A DNA stretch of 64,000 nucleotides, taken from Alphaproteobacteria bacterium (GTDB lineage Bacteria > Pseudomonadota > Alphaproteobacteria > Rhizobiales > Rhizobiaceae). The stretch is taken from positions 806,001 to 870,000 of the forward strand of contig JAHJHT010000002.1 of assembly GCA_018823835.1 (NCBI GenBank), in the 5' to 3' direction. The notes beneath the pieces are model-generated. The model had not been told where the DNA came from. It saw only the letters and a list, made by a program, of their open reading frames with translations, and did no database searches. Positions 49,899 through 60,564 of the stretch are shown one piece after another; the first letter of the stretch is position 1; each line of letters starts with the position of its first letter. The translations under genes were made by a program, and so were the position numbers.

Positions 49899-50958
49899 AA
49901 CACCCGACATGCAGCGCATTCGCCTGGCGCCCGACTACGAGATATCGCGGGTGATCCGCGGCGGCTGGCAACTGGCGCGCGGCCACGGCGCGGTGAAAAG
50001 CGACGATCCGGTCGCCGACATGGTGGCCTTCGCCGATGCGGGCATCACCACCTTCGACTGCGCCGACATCTATACCGGCGTCGAGGAGACGATCGGCCGC
50101 TTTCGCCTCCACTATCGCAACCTGCGCGGCCAGGAGGCGCTCGACCGCATCAAGGTGCACACCAAGTTCGTGCCCGATCTCGATATCCTTCCCGGCATCA
50201 CAAGGCGCTATGTCGAAAGCGGCATCGATGAGTCGCTGCGCCGGCTGAACATCGAGCGGCTCGACCTCGTGCAATTGCACTGGTGGGACTACGACGCGCC
50301 GCGCTGGCTGGAAACGGCGCAGTGGCTGAACGAGCTGCGCCTCGCCGGCAAGATCCACAAGGTCAGCGCGACCAATTTCGACACCGACAGAATGCTGGCC
50401 ATGGTCGAAGGCGGCGTGCCGCTGACCTCGATGCAGGTGCAATACTCGCTGCTCGATTCCCGACCGTCCAGACGCATGGCGGCAGCGGCCGAAGCGAACG
50501 GCATCTCGCTGCTCTGCTACGGCACCGTGGCGGGCGGCTTTCTGGGAGATCGCTGGCTCGGGCAGCCGGAACCGTCGGACTCGCTCGAGAACCGCTCGCT
50601 CATCAAATACAAGCTGATCATTGACGATTTCGGCGGCTGGGACCGGTTCCAGGCCCTGCTCCGGACCCTGCGCCAGATCGCCGACCGGCACGGCGCTGAC
50701 ATCGCGACGGTGGCCAGCGCGGCCATGCTGACGCGGCCCGCCGTGGCAGGCGTCATCGTCGGTGCCCGGACGCGAGACCACCTGGCGTCGAATCTCGCCG
50801 TCTCCAGCATCGCGCTGACAGACCAGGACCATGCCGAGATCGCCACAATGCTCGCCACCGCCAACGAGATCGAGGGCGACGTCTATACGCTCGAGCGCGA
50901 CCGGCACGGCCGGCACGGCTCGGTGATGAAGTACAATCTGAACAAGGGAGCCGCCTGA
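49891..50958 (+). CDS. Aldo-keto reductase
   Basis: A 355-residue single-domain aldo-keto reductase. It has GGWQLARGHG, TTFDCADIYTGVE (catalytic Asp and Tyr), LDLVQLHWWDYD, SATNFDTDRMLAMVEGG, CYGTVAGGFLGDRWLGQPEP and GVIVGARTRDHL (cofactor end). It is clearly related to the barrel of the RidA-fused protein at 43726-45207, sharing the unusual AGGFLGDRWLG / CGGFLSDKWLG motif, but has no RidA domain. ATG 49891 overlaps the TIGR04076 stop. It likely acts on the compound brought in by the adjacent importer; the substrate is not known. Confidence 0.92.
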   Translation: MTETPDMQRIRLAPDYEISRVIRGGWQLARGHGAVKSDDPVADMVAFADAGITTFDCADIYTGVEETIGRFRLHYRNLRGQEALDRIKVHTKFVPDLDILPGITRRYVESGIDESLRRLNIERLDLVQLHWWDYDAPRWLETAQWLNELRLAGKIHKVSATNFDTDRMLAMVEGGVPLTSMQVQYSLLDSRPSRRMAAAAEANGISLLCYGTVAGGFLGDRWLGQPEPSDSLENRSLIKYKLIIDDFGGWDRFQALLRTLRQIADRHGADIATVASAAMLTRPAVAGVIVGARTRDHLASNLAVSSIALTDQDHAEIATMLATANEIEGDVYTLERDRHGRHGSVMKYNLNKGAA

Positions 50959-51043
50959 GCGACCACGGATTGGGACTACCGGTTACTGCATTGAAACAAC
51001 CAGCGGCGCTCCGGGAGAGCGTTCGAAACCAAAGGGGAATGCC

Positions 51044-52309
51044 ATGAGACATATGCTTCTTGCCACCACCGTTCTGACGGCGCTCGGCGCCTCGGCGATG
51101 CCATCTTTCGCCGCCGATTGCGACATCACCATCGGCATGGTCATGGAACTGACCGGACCGGCCGGCCAGTATGGCCAGGCCGGCGCGAAATCCGTCGAAA
51201 TGGCGTTCCGCGACTTCAACGAGGCCGGCGGCGTCGATGGCTGCAACCTTGTCGCCGATACGCGCGACAGCCAGAGCCAGGGCACGGTTGCCGTCGACCA
51301 GGCGACGCAGCTGGTCAACATCAAGAAGGTGCCGGTGATCATCGGCGGCATCATCTCGTCGGTCTCCATCCCGATCCTGACCTCCGTGACGGCGCCGGCC
51401 GGCGTCGTGCAGGTGTCGCCCGCCTCGTCCTCGCCGACGCTGACCGATCTCGGCCGCGAGGGAAAGACCAACGGCGTGTTCTTCCGCACCATCACCTCGG
51501 ACGCCCTGCAGGGCACGGCGGCGGCGAAATACGCCATCGACCAGGGCCTGAAGAAGCTCGCCATCATCCACGTCAACAATGATTTCGGCGTCAACATGGT
51601 GCGCGAGTTCGCTTCCGCCTACGAAAAGCTCGGCGGCGTCATCACCTCGACCACGCCCTATAACGAGAAGCAGGCGAGCTATGCGTCCGAAGCCAGCGCG
51701 GCGATGGCCGGCGAGCCGGAAGCGCTCTACCTCGTCAGCTATCCGGTGGATGGCGCAACGATCGCCCGCGCCTGGGTATCGGGCGGCGGCGCGCAGAAGT
51801 TCCTGCTCAATGACGGCATGAACTCGAGCGAATTCATCGAGGCCGTCGGTGCGCAGTATCTGACCGAGGCGTATGGTACGTCGTCGGGCACCAGCACGAC
51901 CGCCTCGACCGAGTACTTCAACGCCAATTACGAGGCCTTCTCCGGAGGCATCAAGCCGGACGCTCCCGCTGCCGACCGCTCCTACGACGCCGGCGCCATC
52001 GTGGCACTTGCCGTCGCCAAGGCCGGCAAGGCCGACTCCGCCGCGATCAAGGCGGCGATCCCGGAAGTTGTCGCTGCCGGCGGCGAACCGATCCACGCCG
52101 GCAAGGAAGAATTCGCCAAGGCGCTGGCGCTGATCAAGGAAGGCAAGCCGGTCAAGTATGAGGGTGTCATCGGACCGGTCAGCTTCGACCAGTATGGCGA
52201 CATCACCGGCCCGTTCCGCCTGTGGCGGATCACGGACGGGGCGGTAACGACGGTCGGCGAGATGAGCGCTGACGAGGTCGAGAAGATCAAGGCCGAGCTC
52301 GCCAAGTAA
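51044..52309 (+). CDS. ABC transporter substrate-binding protein (Liv type)
   Basis: A 421-residue periplasmic binding protein (Peripla_BP_6). A signal peptide is cleaved after about residue 23 (SAMPSFA). The mature start CDITIGMVMELTGPAGQYGQAGAKSVEMA and VNNDFGVNMVREFASAYEKLGG are typical for Leu/Ile/Val or amide binding proteins. ATG 51044 follows AAAGGGGAA. It serves the LivG/F/H/M-type proteins encoded 2.4 kb to the left in the opposite direction. A strong terminator follows. Confidence 0.94.
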   Translation: MRHMLLATTVLTALGASAMPSFAADCDITIGMVMELTGPAGQYGQAGAKSVEMAFRDFNEAGGVDGCNLVADTRDSQSQGTVAVDQATQLVNIKKVPVIIGGIISSVSIPILTSVTAPAGVVQVSPASSSPTLTDLGREGKTNGVFFRTITSDALQGTAAAKYAIDQGLKKLAIIHVNNDFGVNMVREFASAYEKLGGVITSTTPYNEKQASYASEASAAMAGEPEALYLVSYPVDGATIARAWVSGGGAQKFLLNDGMNSSEFIEAVGAQYLTEAYGTSSGTSTTASTEYFNANYEAFSGGIKPDAPAADRSYDAGAIVALAVAKAGKADSAAIKAAIPEVVAAGGEPIHAGKEEFAKALALIKEGKPVKYEGVIGPVSFDQYGDITGPFRLWRITDGAVTTVGEMSADEVEKIKAELAK

Positions 52310-52326
52310 TCCAGACCCGAACATCG

Positions 52327-52356
52327 AAGCCGGCCGCGCAAGCGGTCGGCTTTTTT
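52327..52356 (+). terminator. Intrinsic terminator after the binding protein
   Basis: GCCGGCCGC and GCGGTCGGC pair (one G-T) across a short loop, followed by TTTTTT. It ends the rightward transcript of the GntR - TIGR04076 - AKR - binding protein genes. Confidence 0.85.
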
Positions 52357-52457
52357 CATTTTGCACCGGCCCTCGATTCCGGACCGAATTGTTGCCCGGA
52401 CAGGCCGCGGTCGCCGGCGCCGTTTGCCGGGCGTTGCCGGAACCGGCTCTGCTCTGG

Positions 52458-53720
52458 TCAGCCGATCAGGAAGAGCGATATGGCCGGCACGAAGGTAACG
52501 AAACCGAGGCAGATCAGAATCAGGCCGACGAGCGGCAGCAGGTAGGGAATCATCTTTTCGATGCCGATATTGGCGACGGCACAGGCCGCGAACAGATTGA
52601 CCCCCAGCGGCGGCGTGATCATGCCCATGGCAAGATTGAAGATCATGATTATGCCGAAGTGAACCGGGTCGATCCCGTAGTGAACGGCGACCGGCGCGAG
52701 GATCGGCCCGAGCACCACGATCGCCGCCGAGGTTTCGATGAACATCCCCAGCACGAACAGAAAGACGTTGACGGCGATCAGGAAGCTGATCGGGGACGTG
52801 AAACTCTCGACGATCCACGCGCCGATGGCGGCGGGAATGCCGGCCCTGGTCAGGGCGAAGGAAAAGATCCCGGCCATTGAAACGATGAACATGACGATCG
52901 CCGACGATATTGCGGATCGCTTGATGACGTCCCCGAATCCCCGCAGGTCGATCTCGCGATAGACAAGGGAAACGAGCAGCGAATAGCCGACCGCGATCAC
53001 CGAGGCTTCCGTGGGCGTGAACACGCCGCCATAGATGCCGCCGAGCACGATGACCGGCATCATCAGCGCCAGGCCGGCACCCTTGAGTGCCGGCAGGAAC
53101 GGCGGGCGTGCCTCGTCGCGAAGCTCCACGAAGCCTTTCCGGCGGCTGTAGAAAAGGGCAAAGGCGCTGAGCGCGACGGCCACCAGAATGCCGGGTCCGG
53201 TGCCGGCAAGAAACAGATCGCCGACGGACACGTCGGCAGCCAGGCCGTAGATGATCATCGGGATGGAAGGCGGTATCAGCACCGACAGTTCGGCTGCGGT
53301 CGCTTGCAGCGCCGCCGCGAAGCCGACCGGATAGCCGCGCCTGACCATCGCGGGTATCAGCACGGCGCCAATGGCCAGTGTCGTCGCGACGCTGGACCCC
53401 GATACGGCCCCGAAGATCAGCGCGGTAAAGACGCAGGTCAGCAAAATGCCGCCGCGGATCGAGTAGACGCAGCTTTCCACGAGCTCGACGAGGCGGCGAG
53501 AGATGCCCCCCGCTGTCATGAGGTTGCCGGCCAGGATGAAGAACGGGATTGCAGCGAGCGGGAACTTGTCGAGCGCGACGTAGGCCTGCTGCGGCAGCAC
53601 GACCAGCGGCAACGTGGTGAAGCCGCCAATGCCGATCAGGCTCGCCAGGCCGATCGCGACGGCGACGGGGATGCCGATCAGCATCAGCAGCGTCATGGCT
53701 GCAATCATGACAGGTAGCAT
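52458..53720 (-). CDS. TRAP transporter large permease (DctM type)
   Basis: A 420-residue membrane protein with about twelve spans, of the DctM family. IPFFILAGNLMTAGGISRRLVE, FGAVSGSSVATTLAIGAVLIPAM, PPSIPMIIYG and MGMITPPLGVNLFAA are strong signatures. It carries the substrate with sodium ions. It is last in the leftward operon of dehydratase/racemase, DctP-, DctQ- and DctM-type genes. The start at 53720 lies 12 bp from the DctQ-type stop. Confidence 0.95.
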   Translation of the reverse strand: MLPVMIAAMTLLMLIGIPVAVAIGLASLIGIGGFTTLPLVVLPQQAYVALDKFPLAAIPFFILAGNLMTAGGISRRLVELVESCVYSIRGGILLTCVFTALIFGAVSGSSVATTLAIGAVLIPAMVRRGYPVGFAAALQATAAELSVLIPPSIPMIIYGLAADVSVGDLFLAGTGPGILVAVALSAFALFYSRRKGFVELRDEARPPFLPALKGAGLALMMPVIVLGGIYGGVFTPTEASVIAVGYSLLVSLVYREIDLRGFGDVIKRSAISSAIVMFIVSMAGIFSFALTRAGIPAAIGAWIVESFTSPISFLIAVNVFLFVLGMFIETSAAIVVLGPILAPVAVHYGIDPVHFGIIMIFNLAMGMITPPLGVNLFAACAVANIGIEKMIPYLLPLVGLILICLGFVTFVPAISLFLIG

Positions 53721-53732
53721 GAGACCCTCGCG

Positions 53733-54239
53733 TCAGAGCGCTTCGGCGCTGTCGGACTTCGTTTGTGGGTCGACGAAATGCGCGATCGCTCCCAGGGCGG
53801 CGAAGCCGGCCCCGACCGGAATTGCCGAGTATACCCAGGAGGCGGAAACGCCCAGCCCGGCGATCGTCTGGTTGCGCACCATGTAGACCGCGAGCCAGCC
53901 GTAATAGACGAGCACCCCGAAGATGATCAGCGTCGATACCATGACCATCGCCCGCATGGCCGACCGCACAAGGCCCGAGGACTTGTCCATCAGGAAATCG
54001 ACTGCGATCAGCGTGCCGGTCCGGGCACCGGCCATCAGCCCGAGATAGACCATCCAGATCAGCGAAACCTTGACCAGCGGCTCCGACCAGTGCGCCGGCA
54101 CGTGGAGAACGAACCGGCTGAACACCTGGTACAGTGCCGAGGTCGAGGCGACCAGCAGCATGAGCGCTGCGGCGGCGACCACCAGCCTGTTCAGCTGGCG
54201 CTCGCCCTCCCGCAGCAGGGGCCGCAGGCCTTTGATCAT
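53733..54239 (-). CDS. TRAP transporter small permease (DctQ type)
   Basis: A 168-residue protein with four spans. SALYQVFSRFVLHVPAHWSEPLVKVSLIWMVYLGLMAGARTG is the DctQ pattern (the conserved W-x-E-P and the R-x-G). It partners the large permease. The start overlaps the DctP-type stop by four bases. Confidence 0.92.
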   Translation of the reverse strand: MIKGLRPLLREGERQLNRLVVAAAALMLLVASTSALYQVFSRFVLHVPAHWSEPLVKVSLIWMVYLGLMAGARTGTLIAVDFLMDKSSGLVRSAMRAMVMVSTLIIFGVLVYYGWLAVYMVRNQTIAGLGVSASWVYSAIPVGAGFAALGAIAHFVDPQTKSDSAEAL

Positions 54240-55204
54240 TGACCCACGCTGCGGATAGCGTCGAGGCGTTCACCGAAGCGCTTGGCGAGATCCTTGAAGG
54301 TCGGATCCAGCTTGTCGCGGAAGCTCTGACCATCGACCTCAGTCAGGATTTCCACGCCGATGCCGCGCAAGGTGTCGAGCCCGGTATCCTGGACCTTGGC
54401 GACTTCGTCCTTCGTACGCGTCATGGCCTTGACGGCGGCCTCGCGGAAGATCTGCTTGTCGGCATCGCTCAGGGCATCATAGACGCCGGGATTGATGAGC
54501 AGCACCACCGGGGTGAAGGCGTGGTTGGTTATGCTCATGTACTTCTGCACTTCGCCGAAGCGGTTGTTGATGATCGCGCCAATGGGGTTTTCCTGCCCGT
54601 CGACAACGCCCTGCTGGAGCGCCGAATAGACTTCCGTCACCGCCATGGGCGTCGGCAGCGCGCCGAGCGCTTCCCAGGCCTGCAGGTGCAACTCGTTCTG
54701 CTGGGTGCGGATCTTGAGGCCCGCCACATCGGCGGCTGAAGCGACGGGGCGGACATTGTTGGTCAGCTGCCGGAAGCCGATGCCGCCGGCCGCGAGCCCG
54801 ACAAAGCCGGCATCGGGCAGGGTTCCCAGGATTTCCTGTCCGACGGGACCATCGAAGACGGCCTGCGCGTGGTCAAAGTCGCGAAACAGGAAAGGCACGT
54901 CGAAGACCGCGAAGTCGGGCGCGAAGTTGGCGACGACCGACGTCGATACGACCGTCATCTCGATCGTGCCGAACTGGACGCCTTCGACGACGTCCCGGTC
55001 ACCGCCGAGTGCGCCGCCGCCCTGGAGCTGGACCGTGTAGCGTCCCTCAGTGCGCTCGGCGATCTCCTCGGCAAACTGGGACATGCCGATGGCCTCCGGC
55101 GCGGCCGGACCGCCGACGAAGCCGAGATTGAGCACTGTCTGGGCGTGGGCAATTCCCTGTGCAAGCACAAGTGCCAATGCGGATAGAATGATCTGTCTTT
55201 TCAT
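54236..55204 (-). CDS. TRAP transporter substrate-binding protein (DctP type)
   Basis: A 322-residue periplasmic protein with a signal peptide ending IAHA. Conserved regions are FAEEIAERTEGRYTVQLQGGGALGGDRDVVEGVQFG, GLKIRTQQNELHLQAWEALGALPTPM (with the substrate-carboxylate-binding Arg) and EVYSALQQGVVDGQENP. Such proteins usually bind sugar acids or other carboxylates. The gene for an enolase-superfamily enzyme precedes it by 17 bp, so an aldonate or uronate is a reasonable guess. Confidence 0.94.
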   Translation of the reverse strand: MKRQIILSALALVLAQGIAHAQTVLNLGFVGGPAAPEAIGMSQFAEEIAERTEGRYTVQLQGGGALGGDRDVVEGVQFGTIEMTVVSTSVVANFAPDFAVFDVPFLFRDFDHAQAVFDGPVGQEILGTLPDAGFVGLAAGGIGFRQLTNNVRPVASAADVAGLKIRTQQNELHLQAWEALGALPTPMAVTEVYSALQQGVVDGQENPIGAIINNRFGEVQKYMSITNHAFTPVVLLINPGVYDALSDADKQIFREAAVKAMTRTKDEVAKVQDTGLDTLRGIGVEILTEVDGQSFRDKLDPTFKDLAKRFGERLDAIRSVGQ

Positions 55205-55221
55205 GTTTACCTCCCTTGTTA

Positions 55222-56367
55222 TCAGTCAATCGTCCACTGATCGACGATGAACTCTTCGAACTGTGATTTCTGGATATCGACGCCGAGCCCGGGGCCACCG
55301 GGCACCGCGATCTTGCCAGCGGCATCGAGTTCGATGCCGACCATGCACTCGCGCAGCGGATTGTGCCCGACGTCGACTTCGTGCATCGGCAGCTTGTGCC
55401 GTCCGAGACGCTGCGCAGGCAGCGTTGCCGTGAACTGCAGCGACGCCAGGTAGTTGATGCCGGTGCCCCAGACATGCGGCACCGTCGGCACGCCGAAAGC
55501 CTCCGCCAGAGCGGCGATCTTTCGGGCCTCTGCAAAGCCGCCGCAAAGCGCCAGATCCGGCTGGATGATCTCGAGCCCGCCCTGCGCAAGCACGTCGCGA
55601 AAGGCGGCAAGGCCGTAGAGCGACTCGCCGCCGGAGAGCGGCACGGGCAGACGCTGCGCAAGGCGAACGTATGCGGGAGTGTTGTCGTGTGGGACAGGCT
55701 CCTCGAGCCAGGCGAGGCGCACATCGGCCGCCGCCTCGACAAGGGCAAGCGCTTCCTTTTCCGTGGCCGCCTCGTTCATGTCTGCCGCGATCATGGCATC
55801 GGCTCCCGCCACGTCGCGCGCCGTGCGCAGGGCGGCCAGATCGCGATCGCGGTCGAGCCCGACGCGCAACTTGTAGGCGCGAAAACCCAGGTCCCGGTAG
55901 CCGGCGATCGCCTCTGCCAATCCGGCGTAGGGATCGTTTCCCTCGCGCAGCAGCGGACCGCTCGCATAGGCTGGAAGGGCGGTATGGTGAGCGCCGCCGA
56001 GCAGGGCGTGTATGGGCTTGCCCGCCGTTCGTCCGAATGCGTCCCAGATCGCCATGTCGAGCGCGCTGATGGCCATGTGGTGAAGACCACGGCGATCCTG
56101 CGCCGCAAAGCCGAAGAGCGGCGCCAAGGCCGGCAGCGGAAGGGTGACGTCGGCGCCGATCAGCGACGGGCCGAGCCGGGTGTGGATCAGTTGCGCCACC
56201 GCTTCGGGATAGGCCCAGCTCTCGCCCCAGCCGGTGGCACCATCGTCGGTATGCACACGCACGAGCAGTGCGCTGCGCCTGTCGAACATCACGCGCGCAT
56301 TGCCGACCCGCTCCGGCAGCGCGCAGGAAACGACGAACCCTTCGATGAATTTGATCGTGCTGCCCAC
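55222..56367 (-). CDS. Mandelate racemase/muconate lactonizing enzyme family protein
   Basis: A 381-residue enolase-superfamily enzyme. An N-terminal capping domain is followed by the barrel, with a KxR-type region FRAYKLRVGLDRDRD. Metal ligands lie along AADMNEA, LAWLEEPVPHDN and PVPLSGGESLYG, and the catalytic His region is VPHVWGTGINYLASLQ. The reaction is likely dehydration or epimerisation of a sugar acid. I choose a GTG start at 56367 because GGGGGGAAG precedes it; the frame also extends to an ATG at 56439, which would invade the divergent promoter. It is the first gene of the TRAP operon. Confidence 0.9.
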   Translation of the reverse strand: MGSTIKFIEGFVVSCALPERVGNARVMFDRRSALLVRVHTDDGATGWGESWAYPEAVAQLIHTRLGPSLIGADVTLPLPALAPLFGFAAQDRRGLHHMAISALDMAIWDAFGRTAGKPIHALLGGAHHTALPAYASGPLLREGNDPYAGLAEAIAGYRDLGFRAYKLRVGLDRDRDLAALRTARDVAGADAMIAADMNEAATEKEALALVEAAADVRLAWLEEPVPHDNTPAYVRLAQRLPVPLSGGESLYGLAAFRDVLAQGGLEIIQPDLALCGGFAEARKIAALAEAFGVPTVPHVWGTGINYLASLQFTATLPAQRLGRHKLPMHEVDVGHNPLRECMVGIELDAAGKIAVPGGPGLGVDIQKSQFEEFIVDQWTID

Positions 56368-56455
56368 ACGCTTCCCCCCGTGACCAAGCCGAGATATTGC
56401 ATTAGATGGATTACGTCCAATTTGAAGTTTGACGCTCAACTCATAAGGAAATTTA
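56368..56455. promoter_or_regulatory. Divergent promoter region, candidate LysR site
   Basis: 88 bp between the divergent dehydratase/racemase and LysR genes. It includes an AT-rich patch, with ATTG (56396-56399) and CAAT (56418-56421) as imperfect symmetric flanks. LysR proteins normally bind such shared regions. No sharper operator could be read. Confidence 0.4.
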
Positions 56456-57349
56456 ATGAGTCGAATGACCCTGCAGCAGATCGAGGCGTTCTACTGGACG
56501 GCCACTCTGGGGTCCGTGCAGAAGGCCGCGGACCGGCTTGGCCTATCCCAGCCGGCCGTGTCGCTGCGGCTCAAGGAGTTCGAGCGAAACGCCACCCGCC
56601 GTCACTTCGAACGCGCCGGACGGCACCTGCGGCTGACGCAGGCGGGCCGCGAAGCCCTGCGCACGGTGCGCGGCATCATCGAGGGCGTCGATTCGCTTGG
56701 AGCGGATGCATCGCCCGGTATCAGCGGCACGATCAAGGTGGGGTTTGCGGAAGGGTTCGCACTCGCCTGCCTGCCGCAGATCCTCGAGCGGGTTCACACC
56801 ACCTATCCCGATCTCCACCCCGAACTGACCGTCTCGATCAGTTCCTCGATGGAACCTGCCTTGCAGGACGGCCGCATCGATCTCGCCTTCCTGGTGGAGC
56901 CGACGGAACTGGAAGGCTTTACCTACGTCTATTTCGGCCTGCAGCCGACCGGATGGGTGGTGGCCTCGTCGCTCGACGTGCCAACCCCCGTGACACCCGA
57001 CAATCTCGCGAAGATCCGCATCATCAGCAACCAGCCCGGCACGATCGGCTACAGGCAGGTCGTCCGCTGGTTCGCATCGGAAGGTCTGAAGCCTGCCTCC
57101 ATCGACATCTGTTCCAGCGTTGCGATCCAGGCCAAGCTCATCGAGGCCGGCACCGGGGCCGGCATCCTGCCGACCCGGATGATCGACGAGCAGGTCGCTT
57201 CCGGTCGCCTGCGCGTCCTCGAGACATTCCCGCCGGTGCAGCCGGTGGCGATCTTCCTCGTTCACCGCACCGGCACGCTGACGCCGGCGGCGCGCGCCTT
57301 CGTCGACTGCGTCACCGAGACCGTCGGGCAGATGCAATACCTGATCTGA
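56456..57349 (+). CDS. LysR-family transcriptional regulator
   Basis: A 297-residue regulator. The N-terminal winged helix has LQQIEAFYWTATLGSVQKAADRLGLSQPAVSLRLKEFE. The C-terminal effector domain spans about 90-295 (GTIKVGFAEGFALACLP, GAGILPTRMIDEQVASGRL). ATG 56456 follows TAAGGAAA. It faces the TRAP/dehydratase operon across an 88-bp gap and most likely activates it when the substrate is present. Length is normal. Confidence 0.94.
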   Translation: MSRMTLQQIEAFYWTATLGSVQKAADRLGLSQPAVSLRLKEFERNATRRHFERAGRHLRLTQAGREALRTVRGIIEGVDSLGADASPGISGTIKVGFAEGFALACLPQILERVHTTYPDLHPELTVSISSSMEPALQDGRIDLAFLVEPTELEGFTYVYFGLQPTGWVVASSLDVPTPVTPDNLAKIRIISNQPGTIGYRQVVRWFASEGLKPASIDICSSVAIQAKLIEAGTGAGILPTRMIDEQVASGRLRVLETFPPVQPVAIFLVHRTGTLTPAARAFVDCVTETVGQMQYLI

Positions 57350-57504
57350 AGCTGCACAATCACGCCTGCCCGCAGCTGATGCGCGTCACAAAGCGCACCG
57401 CACAGGCCGCTGCGCGTTTACGCCATGCAGTTCCCGCAGGCCAAGCTACTGAATAGAGGGCAGAATTTCGTATGTCAGGATCCACCGAAGTGGAGAAGAC
57501 TGAT

Positions 57505-57580
57505 TGGTGGAGCCAAGCGGGATCGAACCGCTGACCTCCTGCATGCCATGCAGGCGCTCTCCCAGCTGAGCTATGGCCCC
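57505..57580 (-). tRNA. tRNA-Ala (GGC)
   Basis: A 76-nt gene including the encoded CCA, read on the minus strand. The acceptor GGGGCCA pairs with TGGCTCC. The anticodon loop ATGGCAT, closed by CCTGC/GCAGG, gives GGC. The T loop contains GGTTCGATCC. No island repeats are found at its 3' end. Confidence 0.95.
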
Positions 57581-57758
57581 ATGCCGGCTTTCGCCGGCGC
57601 GCCGTTTCCGGCGAAGTCGCTAGGCGGGGACATCCGGTCCTCGCCTCTGGTGCTGGCGGCTTCTAGCGCCGCCGCGCAGCAAGATCAAGTGTTCCGGGCC
57701 GGCTTATTTTCAAGCCGCCCGGGTGGCACGCCGCGCCGTGACGGCGCGCGCCGACGAC

Positions 57759-58148
57759 TCAGCTCTCGTCGTCGTCCTCGCCGACACCGATGATGTCGGC
57801 AACGTCGTCGTCGTCTTCCTCGTCGTCGTCGGCCAGGAAGGTGTCGTCGTCGTCGTCATCGCCGAGGTCGACGTCTTCCTCGTCCTCGATTTCGGGGGCG
57901 TCGTCGGAACTCTTGCTGTCCTCGTCGGCCTCCTCGAGAGAAATGACCTCGGGTGCATCGTCCTCGGTCTCGACCTCTTCCTTCTCCTCGACCTCTTCCT
58001 CGACCGCCTTTTCGCTGCCGGACTCGAAATAGGACCGCGGATAGGTCTTGCCCGTATAGGGAGACACGATCGGGTCCTTGTTCAGGTCATAGAATTTCTG
58101 ACCCGTCTCCGGGTCGACACGCTTTGTGCCAAGTTCGGGTTTCGCCAC
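57759..58148 (-). CDS. TIGR02300 family acidic protein
   Basis: A 129-residue protein of a small alphaproteobacterial family of unknown function. The N-terminus has KPELGTKRVDPETGQKFYDLNKDPIVSPYTGKTYPRSYFE, a zinc-ribbon-like start without cysteines. The rest is an extreme Asp/Glu tail. The usual family start (M-A-K-P-E-L-G) matches GTG 58148 with GAGG 7 bases upstream; a TTG at 58154 is possible. In many Rhizobiales this gene lies beside tRNA-Ala and aroA, as here. Confidence 0.9.
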   Translation of the reverse strand: MAKPELGTKRVDPETGQKFYDLNKDPIVSPYTGKTYPRSYFESGSEKAVEEEVEEKEEVETEDDAPEVISLEEADEDSKSSDDAPEIEDEEDVDLGDDDDDDTFLADDDEEDDDDVADIIGVGEDDDES

Positions 58149-58354
58149 TGCCAAGCCTCGTTCCTGAAAGGTCGGTCCCCATAGCCACTAGCAGCGGCTC
58201 TGTCAAAGTCAAAAGTCACTTAATATTCGCGGCGCGGACTTGTTGTTTGGAAAGGCCTGACCGAAACAGATGACCATCGCGGCGGGGCATGTTAGGAGAC
58301 CGCCGAAACGACCGGGAGCGTTCTTCCTCGCAAGGGCCTCCCGCCACGGGATAA

Positions 58355-60360
<2,006 letters not shown>

Positions 60361-60564
60361 AGCATCTGGACCCGCGATTGCCGCTGTGGCGCCGATCAAA
60401 CCGTCCCGGAGCCTCCGGAAAACCCGCCTGCCAGCAGTCTTCCTGCGCCGGAACCGCCGCGAAAGCGGCGCAGGGCCATTGGCCCGAGACACTGACAGGC
60501 AAACGCAACGCTAACCCACGGCGCCGGTCCGGCATCGAAGATGCGGACCTCTCCAGGAGATACA

